A DNA stretch of 64,000 nucleotides from Pseudomonas graminis (GTDB lineage Bacteria; Pseudomonadota; Gammaproteobacteria; Pseudomonadales; Pseudomonadaceae), in assembly GCF_013201545.1 (NCBI RefSeq), contig NZ_CP053746.1, forward strand, positions 124,001 to 188,000, in the 5' to 3' direction. Every line of letters starts with the position of its first letter. The first letter of the stretch is position 1. The notes below the pieces were generated by a model. That model made no database searches and was not told the origin of the DNA. It saw nothing but the letters and a program-made list of their open reading frames with translations. Of this stretch, positions 29,882 through 38,921 are shown piece after piece. A program made the translations under genes and the position numbers.

Positions 29882-30808
29882 ATGAGTTTTCCAACCACCA
29901 CCAATGCCATAGATTTCGACAGCGCCCGGCTGCAACGCCATGGTTTCGCGCCGCAGCACAGCCTCGTCCGGCCTGCCCTCGATTACGAGCAGCTCCGGCG
30001 TCAGCTCGACCTGCAACTGCAGACCAGCCTTGAAGCGGACAAGATCCTGTCGATGCTCTTCCAGAGCATTCAGCAGCTCATCCCGCTGAATGCCCTTAAC
30101 TTCAAACACCTGCCCACTGATCTGCGTCTGGAGCTCGGCGAACGCGCCCGGCATAACGCCACGTACAGCATGACCCACGAAGGCAAACAACTTGGCGAGC
30201 TTTCGTTCCAGCGTGATCATCGTTTCGCCGAGCACGAGCTGGAGCAACTCGAATCGTTGCTGTCGAGCTTGCTCTATCCCCTGCGCAATGCCCTGCTGTA
30301 CCGCCATGCCAGCCTGAGTGCGCTGCGTGACCCGCTGACCGGCGCCGGTAACCGGATTGCCATGGAACAGTCACTCATTCGAGAGTTCGAAATCGCACGC
30401 CGCCAGCAGCAACCGCTATCGGTGCTGATGCTGGACATCGACCACTTCAAGGGCATCAACGACACCCATGGCCATGCCACCGGCGACGAAGTGCTGCGGG
30501 CCGTGACCAACGCGGTCAAGGATCGCCTGCGCAATATCGATCAGGTGTTCAGATTTGGCGGTGAGGAATTTCTCATCGTGCTGACCAACACCAGTCGTGA
30601 GTCAGCCGCGCTGGTGGGCGAACGCCTGCGCAGTGCGGCACTGCAACTCAGTTATCCGGTGACAGGACGGCCTCTGGATCTGACCGTCAGCCTCGGTTGC
30701 TCGACGCTGCTGCCGGGCGAATCGTCCGACAGCATGTTGCGCCGCGCTGACACGGCCCTGTACGCCGCCAAGCGTAAGGGCCGCAACCGCCTGGAGATGG
30801 CGGGCTGA
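29882..30808 (+). CDS. Diguanylate cyclase (GGDEF domain)
   Basis: Cytoplasmic protein of 308 residues with no membrane helix. Residues 35-140 form a GAF-like or helical sensory part with no clear ligand. The GGDEF domain covers residues 145-308, with DPLTGAGNR at 150, LMLDIDHFKGINDTHGH at 182, and the catalytic GGEEF at 226-230. An RxxD inhibitory site (Arg217-Asp220) lies five residues before it, so product feedback is expected. It should make c-di-GMP. It is preceded by a sigma-54 promoter and converges on the TenA-like gene with only four bases between the stops. PA3177 of P. aeruginosa is a likely relative by position (from memory). Confidence 0.92.
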   Translation: MSFPTTTNAIDFDSARLQRHGFAPQHSLVRPALDYEQLRRQLDLQLQTSLEADKILSMLFQSIQQLIPLNALNFKHLPTDLRLELGERARHNATYSMTHEGKQLGELSFQRDHRFAEHELEQLESLLSSLLYPLRNALLYRHASLSALRDPLTGAGNRIAMEQSLIREFEIARRQQQPLSVLMLDIDHFKGINDTHGHATGDEVLRAVTNAVKDRLRNIDQVFRFGGEEFLIVLTNTSRESAALVGERLRSAALQLSYPVTGRPLDLTVSLGCSTLLPGESSDSMLRRADTALYAAKRKGRNRLEMAG

Positions 30809-30812
30809 TCGA

Positions 30813-31601
30813 TCAGGCGCGGGCAGGTATCCGGTGTTCCCGGACCGAGCCGTTACCTTCCTGGGATCGTTCCAGCGTCATGCACCGCTCAAGGAACAGA
30901 AACATGTACTCGTAGCTTTTGCAGACCGCCATTCGCAGGTCGCTCTGCAATTGCTCGCTGGGATTGTTGCCGGCCAGGGTGCAGATGATTTCCAGCGCTT
31001 CCCAAGGGTGGGAATCGTCGTACTGCGCATGCATCTTCAGCCACTTCATCGCCCGCTTTCGTGTGTCCGGCGGGAACATGTCCGCGTAGGTGTCCTGGGA
31101 ACAGACGACCGCCGACCATTCACCGGTGGCACCTTCGATGGCGTAGTTGGTCGCCGCGATGGCGACTACCAGTGAATCCGACGAACAACTGTGCCAGCAC
31201 CAGTGATTCAGCGCATGGAGTTCCGAGGGCACCAACTGCGCCTGCAAGTCTTCCAGCGTCACCCCGTGGGCGGCGCTCCAGTTGACCCAGTAATCGGCGT
31301 GGTTGAGTTCGACCCGAATATTGCGCATCAACCATCGTCGCGCCATGTCTTCACCCGGGTGTCGGGCGAATCGGGTTTTGGTCAGGTTATGCGCCATATA
31401 GACCGCGAACTGTTCGACGACCGGCCAGCCCCCAATGAGGTACTGGCGCATGGTCTTAGAACTGAGCCGCCCGTCACGCATGCGTTGATAAAGTTCATGC
31501 CCTACCACCTTGGCCTTGGCGTCACTGCAATCGTCAATCAATTGCTGTGCCCAAGCGGGGTAACTGCTGGCATCCATCAGCGGACCGGTTCTAATGAACA
31601 T
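30813..31601 (-). CDS. TenA/PqqC-like haem-oxygenase-fold protein
   Basis: Protein of 262 residues, all-helical, resembling the TenA/THI-4/PqqC family annotated as iron-containing redox enzymes. Typical stretches are MRQYLIGGWPVVEQFAVYM near residue 60, ELNHADYWVNWSAAHGV near residue 105, and YAIEGATGEWSAVV near residue 160; several His/Glu residues in these could bind metal. It is often called a TenA-type regulator, but no DNA-binding part is seen. It lies 44 bases behind the RbdA-like gene on the same strand, so the two may be one transcript. Start 31601 (MFIRTGPL) is my choice; 31577 is possible. Its function is unknown. Confidence 0.75.
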   Translation of the reverse strand: MFIRTGPLMDASSYPAWAQQLIDDCSDAKAKVVGHELYQRMRDGRLSSKTMRQYLIGGWPVVEQFAVYMAHNLTKTRFARHPGEDMARRWLMRNIRVELNHADYWVNWSAAHGVTLEDLQAQLVPSELHALNHWCWHSCSSDSLVVAIAATNYAIEGATGEWSAVVCSQDTYADMFPPDTRKRAMKWLKMHAQYDDSHPWEALEIICTLAGNNPSEQLQSDLRMAVCKSYEYMFLFLERCMTLERSQEGNGSVREHRIPARA

Positions 31602-31645
31602 ATCGATCACTGTGTAGCTCCTTATGTAAGTTGCGTAGGGTGCGT

Positions 31646-34111
31646 TCAGCGAAAAGTCCCGGGAGCGCTGAACAACAGTGGGGTCTGCCTCGCGGGCCGT
31701 GCGTGCAGACATTCACAGGTGAATAATTGCGGTCGCTCGATAACGTACCCCTGAGCGTAGTCCACACCGATTTCCAATAACGCCTGCTCTATCTGGGGGC
31801 TTTCGACGAACTCGGCGATCGTCTGTTTGCCCATTACGTGCCCGATATGGTTGATCACTTCCACCATCGCCCGGTTGACCGGATCGTCGAGCATGTCTTT
31901 TACGAAACTGCCATCAATCTTCAGGAAGTCCACAGGCAAGTGCTTCAGGTAAGCGAATGACGACATGCCTGCACAGAAGTCATCCAGAGAGAAACGGCAT
32001 CCCAGACTTTTAAGTTCATTGATGAACCGAATGGCGCTGCCCAAATTGGCGATCGCACTGGTTTCGGTGATTTCAAAACAGATAAGTTCAGGAGGGATTG
32101 CGTAGATCTGGAACTGCTGTCGCAAATATTCAAGAAATGCGTCGTCGCCAATGCTGGTCCCGGACAGGTTGATCGCACACACCGCCATCGGCCCCTTGTG
32201 GTGCCCGGCCTTGAGGCAGTCGGCAATGATCATGAAGACGTGCTGCACGACCCAGCGATCCAGTGTGGTCATCATGCCGTAGCGTTCTGCGGCGGGGATG
32301 AAGCTGTCGGGCAGGATCATCCGCCCGGACTCGTCCCGCAGCCGCAGCAGAATCTCGATATGGCCGTTGCTTTGCTCGGCGTTGCGACCCAGCGCTGCGA
32401 TTTCCTGGGAATACAGGCAGAAGCGATTCTCTTCGAGGGCCATGTGCAGGCGCTGAATCCACGCCATTTCACCAAAGCGGGTGGACAGATCGGAGTCGTC
32501 GTCGTGGTAGACCTGAACCCGGTTGCGACCTTTTTCCTTGGCCATGTAGCAGGCCATGTCGGCGGCGCGCAGCGAGGCTTCCAGGGTGGTCGGGACCTCG
32601 TCGATGTGCACCAGGCCAATGCTGACCGTGGTCACAAACGGCCGGCCTTTCCAGACAAAATGCAGGCTTTCCACAGTTTGCCGCAGACTTTCGGCGACCC
32701 GTTCGGCGTCCTCCGGCGCGCAATGTTCGAGGAGGATGCCGAACTCGTCACCGCCCAGTCGCGCCAGGGTGTCACCCTCCCGCACGCCCTGCTGCAACAG
32801 CGTGCAAATGTGCCGCAGCAACTCATCACCCGCCGCATGACCGCTGGTGTCGTTGACCAGCTTGAACTGGTCAAGATCCAGAAATAACAGTGCATGCCGC
32901 GCGGGCTGCTCCACCAGATTGTTGAGGGCCAGTTCCAGGCGGTATTCGAACTCGCGGCGGTTCGCCAGCCCGGTCAGGGCATCGTGGGTCGCTTGCCAGG
33001 ACAGGTTGGCGATGTACTGCCGCTCCTGGGTCATGTCGTGCAGCACCAGCACCGCGCCACTGACCTTGCCTTCGGCGCGAATCGGCGAGCCGACCAGCGC
33101 GACCGACACAGTGCTGCCGTCCAGGCGCTGAATCAGTCGTGAGCTTTCGCTGCCGCCGCCCAAATTGCCACTGAGCATGCGCTCGATCAGGGTCGAGGTG
33201 TCTTTCTGGTCATTCTCGTCGAGCAGGCTGAACAACGCGGCCAGCGGCAGGCCGGCCGCCTGCTCGTTTTTCCAGTGAGTCATGAGTTCGGCGGCGGGAT
33301 TCATATAGACGATGGAGCCGTCGACATCGGTGGTGATGACACCATCACCGATGGACTCGAGGGTAATTTGCGCGCGCTCCTTTTCCATCTGCAGCGCGAC
33401 CGCGAAGGCATGGCGCTGCTCCAGCAACTTATGGGTGCGCAGCAGCGCCAGGATGATCAGGCACAGCGCGGTGGCGAGGTTGACCACCAGCAGAATTCGC
33501 AGGATGACCCGCGAGCCCTCGCCCAGCGCGTCGCTGAAGGCCATGGCCGCGGGCGTGACGCCTTCGTTGATGGCGCTGATGCGCTGCCGCCACCCCAGGA
33601 CCTCGCTATTGGTGACGTTGCCTTCCTGAATCCGCGCGTGCATTTCCCGGGCGACTTCATCGAGCTGGACCAGGTAGTTGTCACCGACCTTCCACAGGTC
33701 AATGGCCTTTTCCAGGTAGCTGAAGTGCTGAAAATTCAGATAAAGCCAGATGATGCTCTGGGCATCGTCAGGGTGGTTGCCACCTTGCAGAATCCCGGCC
33801 TTGGCGCGCGCGATGTCGGGCACCGGCTGATCCATGGCCAGGCGCAGGTCATGGCCGCCCTGGGGAATGGCAATGGCTTTTTGGTATTTCAGGTAATTAA
33901 TGTCGTCGCGGCTGTTGGCGTAGAGATTCAGGTAGTAAATGGCGTCTTTCTGGCCCTTCGACCACAGGCTCTCCCCGCCAATGTAGCTGCGCACCGCCGA
34001 CATCATGTACAGGCTGACGCAGCCGAGCAGTGCCTGTAACAGCACAACGGCGATAAATGGCCATACGATGCCCAGAAGGCGAGGCTTCTCGAGAATCCGC
34101 TTTTGCTTCAT
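31646..34111 (-). CDS. rbdA: RbdA-like membrane GGDEF-EAL protein with PAS domain
   Basis: Protein of 821 residues. Two membrane helices (about 13-35 and 203-225) enclose a periplasmic sensor region. A PAS domain follows at 245-365. GGDEF lies at 370-535 with RLGGDEF at 451-457 and an RxxD site (Arg444-Asp447). EAL lies at 545-800 and keeps the catalytic set: Glu586 in EILLR, Asn in INLS, Glu in ITET, the Asp pair in SLDDF, Lys in LKID, Glu in AEFVE and Gln in AQGY. It could therefore both make and degrade c-di-GMP. The neighbourhood (ABC transporter, DsbA-like, trhO) matches PA0858-PA0861 of P. aeruginosa as I recall it, where RbdA is a phosphodiesterase promoting biofilm dispersal. Confidence 0.85.
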   Translation of the reverse strand: MKQKRILEKPRLLGIVWPFIAVVLLQALLGCVSLYMMSAVRSYIGGESLWSKGQKDAIYYLNLYANSRDDINYLKYQKAIAIPQGGHDLRLAMDQPVPDIARAKAGILQGGNHPDDAQSIIWLYLNFQHFSYLEKAIDLWKVGDNYLVQLDEVAREMHARIQEGNVTNSEVLGWRQRISAINEGVTPAAMAFSDALGEGSRVILRILLVVNLATALCLIILALLRTHKLLEQRHAFAVALQMEKERAQITLESIGDGVITTDVDGSIVYMNPAAELMTHWKNEQAAGLPLAALFSLLDENDQKDTSTLIERMLSGNLGGGSESSRLIQRLDGSTVSVALVGSPIRAEGKVSGAVLVLHDMTQERQYIANLSWQATHDALTGLANRREFEYRLELALNNLVEQPARHALLFLDLDQFKLVNDTSGHAAGDELLRHICTLLQQGVREGDTLARLGGDEFGILLEHCAPEDAERVAESLRQTVESLHFVWKGRPFVTTVSIGLVHIDEVPTTLEASLRAADMACYMAKEKGRNRVQVYHDDDSDLSTRFGEMAWIQRLHMALEENRFCLYSQEIAALGRNAEQSNGHIEILLRLRDESGRMILPDSFIPAAERYGMMTTLDRWVVQHVFMIIADCLKAGHHKGPMAVCAINLSGTSIGDDAFLEYLRQQFQIYAIPPELICFEITETSAIANLGSAIRFINELKSLGCRFSLDDFCAGMSSFAYLKHLPVDFLKIDGSFVKDMLDDPVNRAMVEVINHIGHVMGKQTIAEFVESPQIEQALLEIGVDYAQGYVIERPQLFTCECLHARPARQTPLLFSAPGTFR

Positions 34112-34379
34112 GGTGTCCCTTTGATCAGCACTGCCAGATACTCAGCCCCCCTGCCAGGCAACCTTCCTGGAGCCTGAGGGACTTCGCTAATTTCCACGAT
34201 GCAGCAGACAATCTCTCACATCCATTACAGGACGTAACCAGCCAATTGAGTGGAGAGACGTAAACATGACGCTTCTCACATTTCCGGCGGGCGTCGACGC
34301 GAAGCATAGCCCAACAATTGACGTGTTCCAGTGGCGATACGCCATTTCGCCACGAACCTCTGGAAACCCACAGGCTGAG

Positions 34380-36227
34380 TCACACCTGTTGCAGGTGTCC
34401 GTAGAGCCTGGCGTACAACCCGCCGTCTGCAATCAGCTGCTGATGGTCACCGTCCTCGGCAATGCGCCCGCCATCGAACACCAGTACCCGATCCGCCTGT
34501 TTCACTGCCGACAGTCGGTGGGCAATGATCAGCGTGGTGCGGCCACTTAAAAAACGGTTCAGCGCCTGATGCAGGTTGTACTCGGTGGCAGCGTCCAGGG
34601 CAGAAGTAGCCTCGTCGAGAATCACCACCTTGGGGTCAGCCAGGACCATGCGCGCAATGGCCAGCCGTTGTCGCTGGCCACCAGACAACCGAACACCCGA
34701 GCGCCCGACCACACTGTCCAGCCCGAGGGGCAGCGCGCGGATCGTGGCATCCATCTGCGCGATTTCCAGCGCCTGCCAACAGGCGCTGTCGTCCTGCTCG
34801 CGACCCATCAGCAGGTTGGCGCGGACGGTGTCGTTGAACAGCGCCGGATGCTGCAGCACCACCGCGACGTTCTCGCGCACGGTGTCCAGACCAATCTCCT
34901 GCATGCGCGAGCCACCAAAACGAATGACGCCGGATTGGGGGGTGTACAGGCCGAGCAACAACTGGACCAGCGTGCTTTTGCCGCCGCCGCTGGCACCGAC
35001 AATGGCGACCTTCTCGCCCGGATTGATCGACAAGTCAAGTTGATCGAGGACTAGCTCGTCGTTGTAGCCGAAGCTCAACCCGCGCACGTCAATGCTCACC
35101 GTCTGCCGACCCTCGAACGGATTGATTTGTCCCGGGTACTGAGGTTCGTCCGCACGGGCCAGCAGCTCGTTGATCCGGGTCAGCGCGCCGCCCGCCGCAT
35201 AGTAGGCGTACTGCAGGTTCAGCAGCTGTTCGACGGGACCAATCATGAACCACAGGTAGCTGAACACGGCGAGCATGTGACCGATGGACAGGTCGGAGAA
35301 CAGCACCGTCAGCATCGCGGCAGCGCGGAAAATGTCGATGCCGAACTGAAACAGCAACCCGCTGGCCCGCCCCGACGCGTCGCTCTTCCATTGAGACGAC
35401 ACCGCGTAATCGCGCACTTCCCGGGCGCGCAGGCCGAGCAATCCGAGGAAATACCCCTGACGGTTGCTGGCGCGGATCTCCTGGATCGCGTCGAGGGTTT
35501 CCGTGAGCGCCTGGGTGAAGCGCGAAGTGCTGTCGTTTTCCAGCTTCTTGAGGTGCTTAACGCGCTTGCCGAGTTTCACCGTGGCGAACACCACCAGCGG
35601 GTTGAACAGCAGAATCAGCAGCGCCAGTTGCCAGTGCATCCACATCAGGATCGCGGCAGTGCCTGTGAGGGTAAGCATCGCCACGAGAAACTTGCTGAGC
35701 GTTTCGCCGACGAATTTGTCGACGGTGTCCAGATCCGTCACCAGGTGCGCGGTGACCGTGCCGCTGCCCAGGCTTTCGTATTCGCTCAACGAGATGCGCT
35801 TGAGTCGCCCGATCAGGCGCGTGCGGATGCGGTAGACAATGTTCTTGGCCAGGCCGGCAAACAGCCACGACTGAATCACGTTGAACACCAGCGCGCCCAG
35901 GCGCAGGCAGAGTGTCGCCACCAGCATCAGACCGATGTAGCCGACGGGCTTGTGCAGGCTGTCGGGCAGGAACTGATTCATGAAGATCAGCGCCGAATTG
36001 CCTTTGCCCAGCAGCACTTCATCGACCAGCAACGGCAATAGCAGCGGTATCGGCACCGAGCAGAGCACGGCCAGAACCGCGACGCCATTGGCCACCCACA
36101 GCGATTTCCTGTGCTGCAGGGCAAGGCGGCGGATCTGCGCCCAGTTCAAGCGATCAACGGCGGGATGCTCATCAACCGATGGGGCGGTGCTGCGACGGTC
36201 CGGATTCTCGACATCAGGCACTGGCAT
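34380..36227 (-). CDS. MsbA-type ABC transporter, fused permease and ATPase
   Basis: Half-transporter of 615 residues that would dimerise as an exporter. The six-helix type-1 ABC exporter membrane domain covers residues 40-345. The nucleotide-binding domain follows, with Walker A GASGGGKST at 411-419, signature LSGGQ at 514-518, Walker B VVILDEA at 534-540 and the switch His at 570. The start at 36227 is supported by GGAG five bases upstream and overlaps the DsbA-like stop by 14 bases. The substrate is unknown. A small palindrome (ACACCTG TTG CAGGTGT) at 34382-34398 falls within the end of the gene. Confidence 0.9.
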   Translation of the reverse strand: MPVPDVENPDRRSTAPSVDEHPAVDRLNWAQIRRLALQHRKSLWVANGVAVLAVLCSVPIPLLLPLLVDEVLLGKGNSALIFMNQFLPDSLHKPVGYIGLMLVATLCLRLGALVFNVIQSWLFAGLAKNIVYRIRTRLIGRLKRISLSEYESLGSGTVTAHLVTDLDTVDKFVGETLSKFLVAMLTLTGTAAILMWMHWQLALLILLFNPLVVFATVKLGKRVKHLKKLENDSTSRFTQALTETLDAIQEIRASNRQGYFLGLLGLRAREVRDYAVSSQWKSDASGRASGLLFQFGIDIFRAAAMLTVLFSDLSIGHMLAVFSYLWFMIGPVEQLLNLQYAYYAAGGALTRINELLARADEPQYPGQINPFEGRQTVSIDVRGLSFGYNDELVLDQLDLSINPGEKVAIVGASGGGKSTLVQLLLGLYTPQSGVIRFGGSRMQEIGLDTVRENVAVVLQHPALFNDTVRANLLMGREQDDSACWQALEIAQMDATIRALPLGLDSVVGRSGVRLSGGQRQRLAIARMVLADPKVVILDEATSALDAATEYNLHQALNRFLSGRTTLIIAHRLSAVKQADRVLVFDGGRIAEDGDHQQLIADGGLYARLYGHLQQV

Positions 36228-36849
36228 TACGCTCCAGCCAGCGACCCAGCAAGGGCTCAAGGACATCAAGGGGTTGATAACCGTTGGTCAGCAGCGCCAA
36301 CTGGCCGTTGTGCTCGGCAAGCAATGTCGGAAAACCCGCGATGCCCAAGTCCTGAACCCAGGAAAAATCCGACGCAGTCGCGGTGTGCTGCTCGACGCTG
36401 TCGAAGGCTTCGGCAAACTCGATGCGCGGCAAGCCGGCTTTTTCGGCCAGCTCGGCCAGCACCGAGCCGTGGGTCACGTCGCGGCCGTCCAGGTAAAAGG
36501 CCTGCTGGATTTCCTTGACCAGCCGCCAGGCCACGTCCGGCGCCAGACTGCGCGCCGCAACAATCGCTCGGCAGGCAGGCCCGGTGTCGTAGACGAAACC
36601 GTCGGGCAAGGCGCCGTCGAAACGGAACGCCTGGCCCGTGGCCTCGTGCACCGCTTGCCAGTGTTCGAGGATGTAGCGTTTGGTCGTCGGTTCCAGCGCC
36701 GCGCCACTGCCGGTGCGCAACCCGCCCACCACCAGATGCAACGGCACCCCCGCCGCTCCCGCCTGCTCGACCAATGCTTCGGCCACCGGAGAAAAACCCC
36801 AGCACCAGGAACACATCGGGTCCATCACATACAGGAGGCGGGTGGACAT
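36214..36849 (-). CDS. DsbA-family oxidoreductase (FrnE-like, cytoplasmic)
   Basis: Protein of 211 residues with a thioredoxin fold and a long helical insertion. The active site MCSWCWGF is at residues 12-19 and the cis-proline region is GIAGFPTLLAEHNGQL near residue 170. There is no signal peptide, so unlike DsbA it should work in the cytoplasm, as FrnE does. CSWC in place of CPHC indicates a different redox preference. It lies three bases behind trhO and overlaps the ABC transporter start, so all three may be one transcript. The partner is unknown. Confidence 0.87.
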   Translation of the reverse strand: MSTRLLYVMDPMCSWCWGFSPVAEALVEQAGAAGVPLHLVVGGLRTGSGAALEPTTKRYILEHWQAVHEATGQAFRFDGALPDGFVYDTGPACRAIVAARSLAPDVAWRLVKEIQQAFYLDGRDVTHGSVLAELAEKAGLPRIEFAEAFDSVEQHTATASDFSWVQDLGIAGFPTLLAEHNGQLALLTNGYQPLDVLEPLLGRWLERNASA

Positions 36850-36852
36850 GGC

Positions 36853-37824
36853 TCAGCCCTCGTTGCTTTGAGTTTCAGTGGCCTGGCCGTCGAGCGCACG
36901 GTAATTGCGCCCGATCGGGTGCGGCTGATTGCGCGCCTTCGCCAGTTCGATCTGCTTCTGCCGGTCGATGGCGCTGCGGCGGGTTTTTTCGCTCAGTGAA
37001 TCCCAGCAATGCGGGCAACTGACGCCCGGCGAATAGTGCTCGCTGGCGCGGTCTTCTGCGCTGATCGGTGTGCGGCAGGCGTGACACTGATCGTAGTCGC
37101 CTTCGGTCAGGTCGTGGCGCACGGTGACGCGATTGTCGAACACGAAGCAGTCGCCCTGCCAGCGGGTTTCTTCCTGGGGCACTTCTTCCAGGTATTTGAG
37201 AATGCCGCCCTTGAGGTGATAGACCTCTTCGAAGCCTTCGCCGAGCATATAGCTGGAGGCCTTCTCACAGCGGATACCGCCGGTGCAGAACATCGCGACT
37301 TTCTTATGCTTGGTCGGATCGAAGTGGGCCTTGATGTAGTCCGGAAACTCGCGAAATGAAGTGGTCTTGGGGTCAATCGCGCCTTCGAAGGTGCCGATCG
37401 ACACTTCGTAATCGTTGCGCGTGTCGATGAGCAGCACTTCAGGGTCAGCAATCAGCGCGTTCCAGTCCTTGGGATCGACGTAGGTGCCCACGGCCTTGTT
37501 CGGGTCTACGCCCGGCACGCCGAGGGTCACGATCTCTTTCTTGAGTTTGACCTTGGTGCGGTAGAACGGCTGCTCGTCGCAGTAGGATTCCTTATGGTCG
37601 ATGTCGACCATGCGCGGATCGTTCTTCAGCCAGGCCATCAAGCCGTCGATGCCCTCGCGGCTGCCGGAGACGGTGCCGTTAATGCCTTCCTCCGCGATCA
37701 GCAAGGTGCCCTTGATGCCGTTGTCGACCATCGCCTGCAGCAGGGGCTCACGCAGTGCGACGTAATCGGAAAGGGTGACGAATTTGTACAGCGCCGCGAC
37801 GACGATGGGTGCGGTTTGGGTCAT
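36853..37824 (-). CDS. trhO: tRNA uridine(34) hydroxylase TrhO (rhodanese domain)
   Basis: Oxygen-dependent enzyme of 323 residues that makes 5-hydroxyuridine at the wobble position of tRNA. An N-terminal acylphosphatase-like domain ([15 protein letters not shown] near residue 45) precedes a rhodanese domain with the active cysteine in [10 protein letters not shown] near residue 180. A C-terminal zinc-binding-like part (QCHACRTP and CPHCWDSL) has four cysteines. The length and layout match YceA/TrhO. The start is preceded by a GGAG ribosome site. It leads the trhO, DsbA-like, ABC group. Confidence 0.93.
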   Translation of the reverse strand: MTQTAPIVVAALYKFVTLSDYVALREPLLQAMVDNGIKGTLLIAEEGINGTVSGSREGIDGLMAWLKNDPRMVDIDHKESYCDEQPFYRTKVKLKKEIVTLGVPGVDPNKAVGTYVDPKDWNALIADPEVLLIDTRNDYEVSIGTFEGAIDPKTTSFREFPDYIKAHFDPTKHKKVAMFCTGGIRCEKASSYMLGEGFEEVYHLKGGILKYLEEVPQEETRWQGDCFVFDNRVTVRHDLTEGDYDQCHACRTPISAEDRASEHYSPGVSCPHCWDSLSEKTRRSAIDRQKQIELAKARNQPHPIGRNYRALDGQATETQSNEG

Positions 37825-38009
37825 GTGGCGTCTCCAGGTGGTGACCCTCGCAAAGGGCCTACCGGGTGAATGATTCAGATAAGCGCGTGCCGACCGGGCA
37901 ACGCGGCGCGGATTCTATCAAGAATCAACGGCGAGCAGTCAGGGAGGTTGAGCGGCCGAAGCTGACGGCTGACCCGACTTGAACGGCCAGTAACGCAAGG
38001 CAAAACCAA

Positions 38010-38027
38010 ACCTAACGAATGTTAGGT
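38010..38027. promoter_or_regulatory. Upstream operator copy of the GST promoter
   Basis: ACCTAAC-GAAT-GTTAGGT is a perfect 7-bp dyad. It ends six bases before the -35 box of the GST promoter. An identical dyad with a different centre lies at 38069. Confidence 0.8.
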
Positions 38028-38033
38028 AGCCTA

Positions 38034-38060
38034 TTGACTCATCCAATTCTGGAGTCTAAT
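38034..38060 (+). promoter_or_regulatory. Sigma-70 promoter of the GST gene
   Basis: TTGACT (38034-38039) and TCTAAT (38055-38060) each match the consensus at five of six bases, with a short 15-base spacer. The promoter lies between the two operators. Confidence 0.6.
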
Positions 38061-38068
38061 GTCTGCCT

Positions 38069-38086
38069 ACCTAACAACTGTTAGGT
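38069..38086. promoter_or_regulatory. Downstream operator copy of the GST promoter
   Basis: ACCTAAC-AACT-GTTAGGT, the same 7-bp arms as at 38010, placed over the expected transcription start. The two sites are 59 bases apart, so a dimeric repressor could block the promoter from both sides. The TetR-type protein at 38922 is the natural candidate. Confidence 0.82.
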
Positions 38087-38114
38087 GAAAAATCTTCCAC
38101 CACGGGACAGCGCC

Positions 38115-38816
38115 ATGACGACCAGACTGCAGCTATTCACCTCCCCTTCAGCGTTCCCCAATCCGCAGCGGCTACGGCTGTTTATGCACGAAAAAGGCAT
38201 CGCCGATCAATTCGATGAAACCGTCTATGACATGGCGCCCGGTGGCGAACAACGCGGCTGGCGTCACCTCAACATGAACCCATGGGGCGAAACCCCGACA
38301 CTCCAGCTGGCAGATGGCAGCTTTATTTCCGAAACAGCGGCCATCGTCCGTTTTCTCGACCAGTCCTATCCCGGCCGCAAGATCATGGGAGAAACTCCGC
38401 TGGAGCAGGGCCTGGACAACATGTGGGATAACCGCATCTGGGTGCATATCCTGTATCGCATCGTCACGGCTTTTCACGTCTTGCACACCGGGCTCGGTTT
38501 CAAACTGGAACTGACGAAGAATGAGGCATGGGGTGAACACTGCCGCAAGGAGGCACTGATGCACGCTGCCTTGGTGAATCGTCACCTGGCTGATGGTCGC
38601 GAATGGCTGTTGGGCGGTGCCGAACCGACGTTTGCCGATGTCACGCTGGCCACCGCGATTGCCTTTTCCAAGTTCCCGGTAAACGCGACCCCGCTGGACG
38701 AGCGTTTCGAGCATCTCGATAGCTACTGGCAGCGCTGGCAGAAGCGCCCAAGTTTCCAGGCCGCCTACGCTGATCGCAGCAGTGGCATACCGGAACTGGA
38801 TTCACCTTCCGCCTGA
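38115..38816 (+). CDS. Glutathione S-transferase
   Basis: Cytoplasmic GST of 233 residues. The thioredoxin-like N-terminal domain has LFTSPSAFPNPQRLRLFMHEKG, the cis-proline motif GETPTLQLADG near residue 55, and the glutathione contact SFISETAAIVRFLD near residue 65. A helical C-terminal domain covers residues 95-225, with TFADVTLATAIAF near residue 180. The start MTTRLQLFTS at 38115 fits homology. Expression should respond to the repressor binding the two palindromes upstream, consistent with a detoxification gene induced by its substrate. The substrate is not evident. Confidence 0.9.
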   Translation: MTTRLQLFTSPSAFPNPQRLRLFMHEKGIADQFDETVYDMAPGGEQRGWRHLNMNPWGETPTLQLADGSFISETAAIVRFLDQSYPGRKIMGETPLEQGLDNMWDNRIWVHILYRIVTAFHVLHTGLGFKLELTKNEAWGEHCRKEALMHAALVNRHLADGREWLLGGAEPTFADVTLATAIAFSKFPVNATPLDERFEHLDSYWQRWQKRPSFQAAYADRSSGIPELDSPSA

Positions 38817-38921
38817 TCCATCTGGATCCGCACGTCATGATGTGTGAGGACGATTGCCTGGACATTTGCTTTAAGATGGCCGGTTCCACAGCAACTCGTC
38901 CGACCCATGAAAGGCACGACA

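Noticed and set aside
31646..34111. EAL domain looked degenerate because EAL reads EIL
   Set aside because: The functional pattern ExLxR and all other catalytic residues are present, so it is probably active.
34266..34550. A 94-codon frame after the ATG at 34266
   Set aside because: It runs into the antisense of the ABC transporter and lacks a convincing ribosome site.
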